Source: Trichomonas tenax
Taxonomy: Eukaryota > Parabasalia > Trichomonadida > Trichomonadidae
Assembly (NCBI GenBank): GCA_023091735.1
Contig: JALKBU010000023.1
Location: forward strand, 1-64,000
Length of the DNA stretch: 64,000 nt
Direction: 5' to 3'
This document shows positions 40,908 to 48,946 of the stretch, piece by piece; position 1 is the stretch's first letter; each line of letters starts with the position of its first letter. Below the pieces are notes generated by a model. It was not told the DNA's origin. It made no database searches and saw only the letters and a list, made by a program, of their open reading frames with translations. A program made the translations under genes and the position numbers.

Positions 40908-41456
40908 ATGCGTTCTTATGGCGTCGTTAAATCAGCAAGTTCAATATCTTTGTCACCATCAATGTTGATTTTTGATAATCACATATCTCATACGCCTATG
41001 CAAGACTTAGATACGAGAATAAGAAATCTCGAAATGAGAATTAATATATGCGATGACAACTTTTTACTGTCTTCACAGAAATTTTCAGGATATGATAAAC
41101 AGTTTAGAAACCAAATGATGGTCGCAAACCAACTCCTTCAAGAAATTGAAGTGAATAAAATCAAATTCCAGCAGAATTTTGAGGTAATTCACGATCAACC
41201 AAGTAGAGAAATCAAAGATAAAGTTAGTTTATACTTTCACGTTAACGAAAACAAAATCATTTCTTCGTTATTAAATAAAAAGAAGCAATTAAAGCAAACA
41301 AATAGAAATTTCCAGAATAATGATGAGAACATCAACAAAATTTACAAATGTTTAATTGCAATATCAAAAAAGGAAAAACGAGAATCTTTAACTCCACTTC
41401 TTCAACAACTTATCCAACTTCAAAACGCTCAAATTGCTCTTGCTAAGGCAATCTAA
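40908..41456 (+). CDS. Small coiled-coil protein, 182 aa
   Basis: A 182-residue protein with an ATG at 40908. Residues 1-30 are Ser-rich (MRSYGVVKSASSISLSPSM). Residues about 30-182 are helical and largely coiled coil (DLDTRIRNLEMRINICDDNF, then a Lys/Gln/Asn-rich middle and LLQQLIQLQNAQIALAKAI). No signal peptide or membrane segment. I do not recognise a family. Likely a structural adaptor; function unknown. Confidence 0.65.
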   Translation: MRSYGVVKSASSISLSPSMLIFDNHISHTPMQDLDTRIRNLEMRINICDDNFLLSSQKFSGYDKQFRNQMMVANQLLQEIEVNKIKFQQNFEVIHDQPSREIKDKVSLYFHVNENKIISSLLNKKKQLKQTNRNFQNNDENINKIYKCLIAISKKEKRESLTPLLQQLIQLQNAQIALAKAI

Positions 41457-42005
41457 CTCAAAATGTATTTTATATGAAAAATAATTTTATTTTTGGCAAC
41501 TCAATATGTATGATACTTCTCACATCATTTATTCCATCAAGTTGTAATTCTTTTGTCCTTATTTTTGCTTAATATACAAATTTAATTACTTGAAATAACC
41601 CAATTGATAAGTGAATCATAATTGGGTTTAGTATTGGTTATATTGACTTTGAATATATGTAATATTCAGAATAGCAAAAGATATATTCTGAATATATTTA
41701 AAAAAAAATTGTTTTTAAGCAAACTGAACCTCAACAAAGCAATACTGCACGATTCTGATAAAATGTGAATTGAATTTTAGTATATTAATTATACATTTCA
41801 AAAACAAAAAATAATTTTTAAGTTTGAGCTGAATCTCTTATATATGTGTGTCTATGGTTGATATTATAAAGAATATATTTAAAGAAATCGTTTGATCTTA
41901 GCTCTAATTGTTACAAAAAGAGAATCAATAAAAATATGTCACTTTTCAAGATATTACATTTCATATGGATGTTATATTTCTCTTGTTTCGAGCAAAATCG
42001 ACAAA
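41457..42005. other. Intergenic, no gene seen
   Basis: AT-rich. GAATATATTTAAA occurs twice (about 41691 and 41872). An upstream TTG-started extension of the lectin gene (41892) reads through this promoter and is not counted; ATGTCACTTTTCAAG at about 41937-41951 is a TGTCAC-type site. Confidence 0.45.
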
Positions 42006-42368
42006 ATGCACGCGATGAGAGTGAACCCGGACACTAAGAAACTTCAAGTTACGCAGTTTTACAACGATCCAAACTTCAGATTCACAGTTACAAATAATTT
42101 AATTATTCACAAAAAGACAAGAATGGTTATTGACCCACTCGGTGGTACCATTGAAGGTGCTCCAATAGGAATTTGGAACATAAACGGTTGTCCAAACCAA
42201 GAATGGTTCTTTAACGAAGATAAGACTATTAGATCACCAAACGGACTTTGCATTAACTATGAAAAGAAGCAAGACTTGTTTAGTACAGGTGTACAAAACT
42301 TATTTTTATCAAAAGTTAATGCAAATACTCCTAAATGGAGATTAGTCTCTATCAGCAGCTCGGAGTAA
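42006..42368 (+). CDS. Single ricin-type beta-trefoil (lectin-like) domain protein
   Basis: The first good ATG is 42006 (MHAMRVNPDTKKLQV), giving 120 residues; the longer frame starts at a TTG. The pattern is beta-trefoil: NLIIHKKTRMVIDPLGG, GIWNINGCPNQEWFFNEDKT with a QxW (NQEW) motif, then IRSPNGLCINYEKKQD and TPKWRLV. One clear QxW repeat and one degenerate WRL end remain. Ricin-type domains bind galactose-like sugars; sugar binding here is unproven. There is no toxin catalytic chain and no signal peptide, so a cytosolic accessory role is as likely as secretion. Confidence 0.75.
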   Translation: MHAMRVNPDTKKLQVTQFYNDPNFRFTVTNNLIIHKKTRMVIDPLGGTIEGAPIGIWNINGCPNQEWFFNEDKTIRSPNGLCINYEKKQDLFSTGVQNLFLSKVNANTPKWRLVSISSSE

Positions 42369-42665
42369 CTTTACTGCCATGTTTTATTGTAACTTTTTTC
42401 TTTCCGAAATATAATTGTATATTTGTGTTGTTAATCCTTTTTCTTTTCATATTTGGACTTTATTGGCTATAGAAATAATGATGATAAAACAAATAAAGAT
42501 TGAAATAATATCAATAAATTTAATATCGCAACAAGTCGTTAAAAACGCCTTAATAAAACATTAAGAATATAACATTATGATTTTGAAATGCTATTATATA
42601 CAATATGTGCTAATTCAAGGGCATATAATATAAAATTAATTAAAAAATAATAATTTTGTATGCAT

Positions 42666-44453
42666 CTAATTCTGATCTGCTTTTGGAGATTCTTCTAGTG
42701 TACTTTCAACCTTTTCTGGTGTGTTCTCAATCGTCTTTTGATTTTCTTCTGGAATGATTTGATTTTGTTCATTTTCATTTGTTTGCTCTTCATTCACTTC
42801 TGTCTTTGGTTCCTCTTCTGGAGTGATTTCTGCATCATTTTGATTTTCCTCCTGATTTGAAACAAATTCTTCTTTGATTTCAGACTCTTGTTTTCCATCT
42901 TCATTTGTTTTAGTTTCATCTTCATTTGTTTCCTTGACTTCAGATTCCTGTGGTTTTTCTTGAGTTTCTGCATTTGAATGATCCATCTGTGGCTCAGGAA
43001 CTTGTTTTCTCTTTCCGAATGAGATAACAACTGAATTATCTGCTTTCTTCGCTGGAGATATTGTGTGTCCGGAGATTGTTCGCATCTCCTGTGCTTTGAT
43101 AACACGAATTCCATCAATAAGCTTCGGTTTCGGCAAATCTGGGAATAAAACTGGAGCATTTCCTGCAGCAGTTGACTTTCTTTCGATCTTCGGATAAACT
43201 GCTTTTTTAAGGGCTTCCACAGCATCCTGCTCCATCTTGAGCTGTGCGCGAGCAACATCGTAGTCTCTCTGAAGGAAGATAAGCTCCTGGCGAAGAATTG
43301 CTGGATTTGGTTGAACAATTTCAACTGGTTTCTCTGTGAGTCCCAATTCTGTTCTTCTCTTTGGTATCTCACGACGCTTCTCCATCAGCTGGTTGATAGC
43401 AATGCGTATCTTCTGCTTTTCGAGTGCAATCTCAGCGAATTCCTTGCGAAAAGATTCTTTGTATAATTCAATTGCGGCCATGTCATCAACTATTTTCTGT
43501 TTCTCGCCTTCCAATATCTTCTTGATGTTATTTAAGCGTATTCTTTCTTCTGATAACTCTTTTGACTCTTCGTTAAGTTTCTGGACACTTTGGAATAAAA
43601 TTTGTTTCTTTGCTTCGACTTCTTGGAGTTCTTTGTCGAGATCTGCACGAATTGCTGCGAGCTTCTTTGCTGCTTTCCTGTTCTGTCTTTGTAACTCTTT
43701 GTTTTGGGCTTTATTCACTTCGATTTGTTTTTCGATTTCAATCATTTTTTCTGATTCTGCTGCAATTCGCTTTCTCTTCTCTTCGACGATCTGAAGGTGC
43801 TTTTCATAAAGTCCTTCTGGTGTGTTCGCTAATTTTTTAATTTTAACAATCTCTTCGCGCTTTTTTGCGATAACGCTATAGTCGTCTTGGTTATACTTAT
43901 CCTGTGTGAGAATCTTTTCATGATCATTTTTGATTAAATTCGATTCATTGAATAAATCTGATCTTTCTTTCTGCATTAAATTGCGCTGGTTGTCGATAAA
44001 AAGTTTGTACCTAAATACGTAGTTTCTGTACTTGATCAATCCTTCCGGTGTGGCGACGAATTCCACTGGTTCCGGTTCATCGATGGTTTTTGTGTGATTA
44101 AACTTGCGAGATCTCTGTTTCATTATGAAATCATCGCGTTTCTTGATATATTCTACCGCTATGTTGGTCAGTTCCTCTTGCATTTTCGCATCTTCGTCTG
44201 CATCTTTCTCAACTTTCGCCATATCCTTGGTTAAGTTGTGGCTTGTGAGCTGAACTTCAGCCATCTGCTGAGAGAGCTCTCTAGAACTATCCTCAGCGCT
44301 TAAATATTTTGCTACACGATCTAATGCTTTCGCTTCATCCGTTTCAATAGGAAAATCACGAAGAATTAAGTTCGGGTGGTACGAGTAGTCGACGGCGAGA
44401 CCGAGGGACCCAATGTTTAAGTCGTTGGATATCGCTGGGCTCCAATCGATCAT
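42666..44453 (-). CDS. Large coiled-coil protein with acidic tail
   Basis: An upstream ATG at 44633 would add 60 residues, but these only translate the TTTACATGACA promoter repeats (HVNNF, HVNIGF, HVNQD); the ATG at 44453 (MIDWSPAISNDLNIGSLGLA) is preferred and gives 595 residues. Residues 1-60 are a small non-coiled head. From about 75 to 430 the protein is nearly continuous coiled coil with a conserved-looking TPEGL motif twice (VATPEGLIKYRNY and NTPEGLYEKHL). The last 110 residues are Glu/Asn/Lys-rich and disordered. The likely role is a structural component of the trichomonad cytoskeleton (costa, axostyle or flagellar bases); this is inference. Confidence 0.8.
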   Translation of the reverse strand: MIDWSPAISNDLNIGSLGLAVDYSYHPNLILRDFPIETDEAKALDRVAKYLSAEDSSRELSQQMAEVQLTSHNLTKDMAKVEKDADEDAKMQEELTNIAVEYIKKRDDFIMKQRSRKFNHTKTIDEPEPVEFVATPEGLIKYRNYVFRYKLFIDNQRNLMQKERSDLFNESNLIKNDHEKILTQDKYNQDDYSVIAKKREEIVKIKKLANTPEGLYEKHLQIVEEKRKRIAAESEKMIEIEKQIEVNKAQNKELQRQNRKAAKKLAAIRADLDKELQEVEAKKQILFQSVQKLNEESKELSEERIRLNNIKKILEGEKQKIVDDMAAIELYKESFRKEFAEIALEKQKIRIAINQLMEKRREIPKRRTELGLTEKPVEIVQPNPAILRQELIFLQRDYDVARAQLKMEQDAVEALKKAVYPKIERKSTAAGNAPVLFPDLPKPKLIDGIRVIKAQEMRTISGHTISPAKKADNSVVISFGKRKQVPEPQMDHSNAETQEKPQESEVKETNEDETKTNEDGKQESEIKEEFVSNQEENQNDAEITPEEEPKTEVNEEQTNENEQNQIIPEENQKTIENTPEKVESTLEESPKADQN

Positions 44454-44523
44454 TACAAAAAAGAACTTCGGAAAATTTCGAGGGTTGTGAAAAATTAATA
44501 TGGGGATATTTCGCAAATCCTGG

Positions 44524-44578
44524 TTTACATGACAAAAACCAATATTTACATGGCGAAAATTATTTACATGATTCAAAA
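44524..44578. promoter_or_regulatory. Three phased TTTACATG(A/G) elements
   Basis: TTTACATGACAAAAA (44524-44538), TTTACATGGCGAAAA (44545-44559) and TTTACATGATTCAAAA (44563-44578) are spaced 21 and 18 bp, upstream of the minus-strand start at 44453. TTTGACAAAAA and TTGACATAAC follow at about 44587 and 44602. This is the same arrangement as at 7186-7240. Confidence 0.5.
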
Positions 44579-44625
44579 AAGTTAATTTGACAAAAAAAAC
44601 ATTGACATAACTCAAAAAATATTTA

Positions 44626-44691
44626 TAGAACATATGATTATTTTCAATTCAAAACTTATCGTTTAAAAGAGAAAATAATCATACGATTCTA
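44626..44691. repeat. Hairpin with GATTATTTTC arms
   Basis: TATGATTATTTTC (44633-44645) pairs with GAAAATAATCATA (44671-44683), with outer matching TAGAA/TTCTA. The core resembles the arms of the 7603/7905 inverted repeat (TACGATTATTTTC), suggesting one repeat family. Confidence 0.4.
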
Positions 44692-44694
44692 TAA

Positions 44695-44754
44695 TTAAAG
44701 TTTTCACACGTTTTAAGTGTGCTTTCGCGCCCGTAAAACGTGTGAAAACTTTAA
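44695..44754. repeat. Perfect 21-bp inverted repeat, 18-nt loop
   Basis: Positions 44695-44715 are exactly complementary to 44734-44754, around an 18-nt GC-rich loop (AGTGTGCTTTCGCGCCCG). A 21-bp perfect stem is unlikely by chance. It adjoins the hairpin at 44626-44691. Candidate terminator, small structured RNA or transposon terminus; the orientation is unknown. Confidence 0.55.
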
Positions 44755-45064
44755 ATTTGATAAAAAAAAAAGATTTACATAGCAAAAAATTGTTTACATG
44801 ATAAAAAATATGATATTATAAAAATTTTTCGGACAAATTTTGCTTCAGGAAAAGTCTCCAAAATTAAAATTGCTTCATTATCTCTAGCATGGCTTTATTG
44901 TGTCCCATATGCATCATCTTAATGTTGGACTGAAGAGTATATTTTTCGATATCATACAGAAAAAAAATGAACAATAAGTTTTCATGACTAAAAAGTATTT
45001 GAAAAAAGGGAAAATGAGACTTGATTTGCAAGTGTGAAGAAACAAAATATATTCTTCGAGTTCA
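44755..45064. other. Intergenic, AT-rich
   Basis: TTTACATAGCAAAAAA and GTTTACATGATAAAAAA (about 44774 and 44792) are further copies of the element family. No supported gene. Confidence 0.45.
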
Positions 45065-46236
45065 CTATATCTCAATGTTTTCAACTTCAGCACCACTTTC
45101 TATCAGCCTTGCTAACGCTTCCTTATTTTGAAACACAGCAGCATAAAAGAATGGGGTTCTACCACATCCATCCTTATTTTGAATATTTGCTCCCTTTTCA
45201 ATTAACAGATTTGTTATTTCAATGAAATTATAGGAAATAGAATGGATAAGCAGAGTCCATCCATTTACATCTTTGGATTCAATATTAGCACCATCTTCAA
45301 TCAAAGCTTTTACGACTTCGATGTTATTGTACATAATCGCATAAACCAATGGGGACCAACTCTATATTCAATATCAGCACCATACGATTTGATCTCATGA
45401 ACTAAAGAAGGAATTCCAAAACGGACACAAAAACAGAAATCCAATGAATCGTCTGCAGAGACTAATAGGTGAAGGAACACTGGCAGATTAAGGCATCATA
45501 CAACCAATTCGATAGGAATCTCAATTTTGCATCTCTAGTTAAATTCAATAACATAGTTAAAATCATGAACTAAAAGGCTTTGGTGCATTGCGTTTTCATC
45601 TGGAGAAAAGTGTTGCAAACATTCACCAATAATTAACTTGTTAACTCCTGCAATGCTATATCCAACGCACATTTGTGTGGTGTTTTCTCCATTGCAGCGA
45701 AGGAACATAAAGCATTCAAGAGAGCCATAGAAACAGCAATGTTCAATTAAAGTTTTATCAAATATTGTTTGCTGATAATCAAATTTTCCATAAGAACCAT
45801 CTATAATGTCCATCAGCGCTTTTAGATCATCGTGTAGTAGACATCAAATGACAGGAACAGATTCATATTTATTTAGAAGATATTCAAAACTAATTTCTAA
45901 ATCATTTGGGATGGATAACACATCACAATACTTTTTGGAAAAGAGGTCTTTCATATATTCGCTTAGAAAAGGAATTACTGGTTTGATTTTATAAAAATTA
46001 TAAAGCTTATCGAAAAGTTCCCAGTATTCTCTTACCATTGATAATCTAAGGTCACAGGCATAAGATATCATTGTATATATTGGTTGTAAGTCAAAATTAT
46101 ATTCTCTTCTAATTTTGATTAAATGATTTAAAAGTGTTTCGTGTTCGTTTGCCTTCAGGTTCAGCAGCCAACTGTATATGTCATCGTAAAATTCATTCTT
46201 CTTAATTAAATCTCGGTAATAATTTTTGTTGAACAT
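45065..46236 (-). pseudogene. Ankyrin-repeat (DUF3447-type) gene, decayed
   Basis: The start at 46236 gives MFNKNYYRDLIKKNEFYDDI and a helical N-terminal region typical of trichomonad ankyrin proteins, ending in a TGA at 45844-45846. The frame continues unchanged with CLLHDDLKALMDIIDG and DKTLIEHCCFYGSLECFMF, meets a TAG at 45535-45537, then CKIEIPIELVV, a second TGA, and LHLLVSADDSLDFCF, IPSLVHEIKSYGADIE. A one-base shift near 45357 leads to SPLVYAIMYNNIEVVKALIE and two further ankyrin repeats (NGWTLLIHSISYNFIEITNL and GRTPFFYAAVFQNKEALARL). So three in-frame stops and one shift interrupt an otherwise complete order of domains. A recent pseudogene is the simplest reading. If it were expressed, only a 130-residue N-terminal fragment would be made. 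Confidence 0.8.
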
Positions 46237-46331
46237 CAAAACTCAAAATAAAAGGGTCTTACGAGATAAAATAGGGGTAATTTCGTAATTATGCACCCCT
46301 TTTATATTTTTCAGACCCTAATTAATATGTT

Positions 46332-48338
46332 ATGAGTGTCGTTTTATTATCTTCTGCTGTCCTTTTTGGGTACGAATTGACGACATTCATAATTCGTAAC
46401 AGAATTGACTTCATTTATCGATGTTGTATCGGTACAGGACTCGGAATCGCGATTCAATCATTACATTTTTTTATTGCAACACTTTATTATCCATTAAACA
46501 GGATCCATTGTTTAGGTGTTGCAGCATTATACATAACCATATCACTTATTATACACTATTTCAATACAAAATTTAATCCTTCGCTAAAATTTAAAGGAAC
46601 GTTAATAGAAGCAGTAATACTCGTCATATGTCCACTTTCTGCAGGATATTATGCAAAGTTTTGTGCACTAAGACGCGGATATATTGCCGTAGGACCGACA
46701 TTTGCAGATCTTCCATTTCATCTTAATATAATTCGATCATTCTCAACTGGAATCAACTACAATAGAACATCTCTCTTCGATGTCATGTCTTCTTTTCAAG
46801 CAAACTTATCACTCGCATATCCGATGTTCCACAACTTATATATCGCTGCACTGATGAATGCCGAAGACAGCGATGTTGTTTTTATACTGCAGGTAACAGC
46901 AGCTTTGATGACTGCCGTTTCTATTATCTTAATTCACGGATTGTCGTATGAATTCTCGAAAGATCACACTGTTGCGTGGATTTCGGTCCTTCTATGGATG
47001 AATCTCGGAGGATTCGGATATTGGACTGTTTTCACGCATGGATTAGCATTTGACACGAGTATTAACTACATGAATCATCTCGGAAATGTTGTTGCTTATA
47101 CACTTCAGCCATTGACTCAGATTTTGATTCCTCAACGCAGTGCTTTGTTTTCTTTTCCACTTGTTTTAACTGTTTTGATTTGCTTTGTGAAAATGACAAA
47201 AGAAAAGAACACAGACATTCGATATCTGATTCTCGCTGGACTCTGTACGTGCACACTTCCGCAGCTTCAGATACATAGTTTCGTTGCTGTCGCTCAATAT
47301 GCGATTCTAATTTGCGTTATTGGATTATTCACTAACAAAAACTTAAAGTTTTGGCCATATTTCTGGAAATGGAGCTTATACGGCGCCATATCATGTTCCA
47401 TTGGTCTTCCGTTAACATACCCATACTGGGGAAGAGCACAAACGGGCTTTTCATTCTTAGCATTGAAGCCATTATGGGATAACGGACAATATGGAAAGAT
47501 GTTTTTCCCACTGATTCAGATTTGGTGGAATGGCTATGGTCCATTCGCTTATATAATGATTCTCTTCGGTTGGGTGGCTGCGAACAAGAACCAGCTCGTT
47601 CACTGGGCAGCAGCGATGTTCGTTTGGTTCACAACAACTTATATAAGATATCAGCCGTGGGAAGGAGATAACTTGAAGCTGTATGCAGCTGTTTGGATAC
47701 CAATTGCGATACCATACGTGACCCAGTTCTATATGTACGTCTATCGAAAGGCGAAAGAGCACAAAATCATTCGATACATTGTCATATTTTTGATTGCACA
47801 GCAGATGTTTGCTTCAGTTGTTTCATTCCCTTATGACATGGCGAGACCTTTGCAAGTATACTTCCCTCTTGATGAAGAGATGGGGCGATGGATACAAGAG
47901 AATGTTCCTGTCGAAGCTGTTATATTGAGTTACAATTCGAGATTTAATCCCGCTACATCTATCGCTGGTAGACAACTGTTCAATGGATTCATTTACTGGG
48001 TCGCGCAGCACGGTGTTATAGGCCCCAATAGAAGACTGATACAGAACGAACTGCTGGCTGAAAAGTGCAACTGGCAGCGCTGGAAGAAAGAGAATGTTGA
48101 ATATGTTTTGCAAAAGAAGAGAGGTGCGCCAACATTTTCGCATGAGGAGCAGCCGTTCCTGTTCCCTCTTAGTACATCAGAACAAGAATGCTGGGAAAAA
48201 GTCTTCGAAAGCGATTGGTATTGTATGTACAAACTTTCTGCAGAGCCACCCGTTGAAATTCCAAAACTGCAAAAGAATACAACAAGGGCAGCTAAAAATA
48301 AGAACAATAAGAGGAAGAACGGGAAGAATACTCACTAG
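46332..48338 (+). CDS. Multi-pass membrane protein, GT-C glycosyltransferase-like
   Basis: A 668-residue protein with about 12 hydrophobic segments, starting MSVVLLSSAVLFGYEL (signal anchor-like). After the third or fourth helix lies a short lumenal loop with FADLPFHLNIIRSFSTG, with the Asp and His expected of a GT-C catalytic loop after the first helices, and many later segments. The C-terminal lumenal-type region (QVYFPLDEEMGRWIQENVPV, then AVILSYNSRFNPATSIAGRQ) resembles the soluble end of GT-C and related polyprenyl-sugar transferases. The tail KNKNNKRKNGKNTH is basic and may be cytosolic. Glycan building in the ER is inferred, and no donor or acceptor can be named. It shares a 95-bp divergent spacer with the ankyrin pseudogene. 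Confidence 0.75.
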   Translation: MSVVLLSSAVLFGYELTTFIIRNRIDFIYRCCIGTGLGIAIQSLHFFIATLYYPLNRIHCLGVAALYITISLIIHYFNTKFNPSLKFKGTLIEAVILVICPLSAGYYAKFCALRRGYIAVGPTFADLPFHLNIIRSFSTGINYNRTSLFDVMSSFQANLSLAYPMFHNLYIAALMNAEDSDVVFILQVTAALMTAVSIILIHGLSYEFSKDHTVAWISVLLWMNLGGFGYWTVFTHGLAFDTSINYMNHLGNVVAYTLQPLTQILIPQRSALFSFPLVLTVLICFVKMTKEKNTDIRYLILAGLCTCTLPQLQIHSFVAVAQYAILICVIGLFTNKNLKFWPYFWKWSLYGAISCSIGLPLTYPYWGRAQTGFSFLALKPLWDNGQYGKMFFPLIQIWWNGYGPFAYIMILFGWVAANKNQLVHWAAAMFVWFTTTYIRYQPWEGDNLKLYAAVWIPIAIPYVTQFYMYVYRKAKEHKIIRYIVIFLIAQQMFASVVSFPYDMARPLQVYFPLDEEMGRWIQENVPVEAVILSYNSRFNPATSIAGRQLFNGFIYWVAQHGVIGPNRRLIQNELLAEKCNWQRWKKENVEYVLQKKRGAPTFSHEEQPFLFPLSTSEQECWEKVFESDWYCMYKLSAEPPVEIPKLQKNTTRAAKNKNNKRKNGKNTH

Positions 48339-48531
48339 TGACATCTATTTTTGTTTGTAATAAAAATTCGATATTCAATTTTGTTTTGATTTTGCTCTCA
48401 TGAATGCATATTGCTTTAAGTGTTGTTTGGATTAATATGGGGATGTTATTTTAAGATTATAACAAGTTTTGATATTAGATTAAATCTATGTTGAAAGTAT
48501 TATAAGTTCATCTCGATGACAAATATGGCCT

Positions 48532-48645
48532 ATACCTGGGTTGGCTCATTTGTGTGGTTTCTTTCCTCGCCTTTTACTAGGAAGGACTACGGGTCAACTA
48601 ATAATGGGTACGTGCCGGGATTTTTCAGCTCTTGTTCGAGTCAGT
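48532..48645 (+). ncRNA. U5 spliceosomal snRNA
   Basis: The U5 loop I, CGCCTTTTACT, is exact at 48568-48578 and is closed by a fully paired 7-bp stem (48561-48567 with 48579-48585), the same 7-bp/11-nt geometry as human U5. Below it, 48540-48546 pairs with 48592-48598 (7 pairs, one G-U) and 48533-48537 with 48606-48610, separated by internal loops as in U5. The RNA probably begins ATACC at 48532, like human U5 (AUACUC). An Sm-like site ATTTTTC lies at 48620-48626, followed by a small GCTC/GAGT stem. The 3' end is approximate. TGACAA at 48517-48522 sits 10-15 bp upstream. The function is exon tethering in the spliceosome, so introns exist in this genome even though none was found here. Confidence 0.85.
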
Positions 48646-48946
48646 TAAGGATCAATTTTTTTCCTTTTTCAAAATCAAAACTCGTGTTTTAATTTAAATC
48701 ATTATTTTCAATATTTATAACATGAGCAAAAAAATCTATACCCTTTAGATGAGTTATTTGCTTTCTGGTGATGCAATTCCCATAGAATATATTATTGATT
48801 TCGAATATGTTCAATTTTTGATGTTTTTCATTAGTCATAGCTGCGGCGATTTCAAGGATAGATGAATGTATTTAAAAATCAAATCTGTATGAAATTTTAT
48901 AATCAATCTAAAAAAGCTATATAAATAGAAATAAAAAGAAAGAAAA
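48646..48946. other. Intergenic after U5, no gene seen
   Basis: A T-rich run (about 48655-48669) follows the U5 gene. Otherwise AT-rich sequence up to the end of TSR1; a minus-strand open frame here is only a shadow of TSR1. Confidence 0.5.

Noticed and set aside
41892..42005. N-terminal extension of the lectin gene
   Set aside because: Begins at TTG and covers the promoter; no ATG before 42006.
42369..44633. Upstream ATG (44633) for the coiled-coil gene
   Set aside because: The added residues only translate the promoter repeats.
48620..48680. tRNA T-arm-like GTTCGAGTC
   Set aside because: The flanks do not pair as a T stem; the sequence belongs to the U5 3' region.
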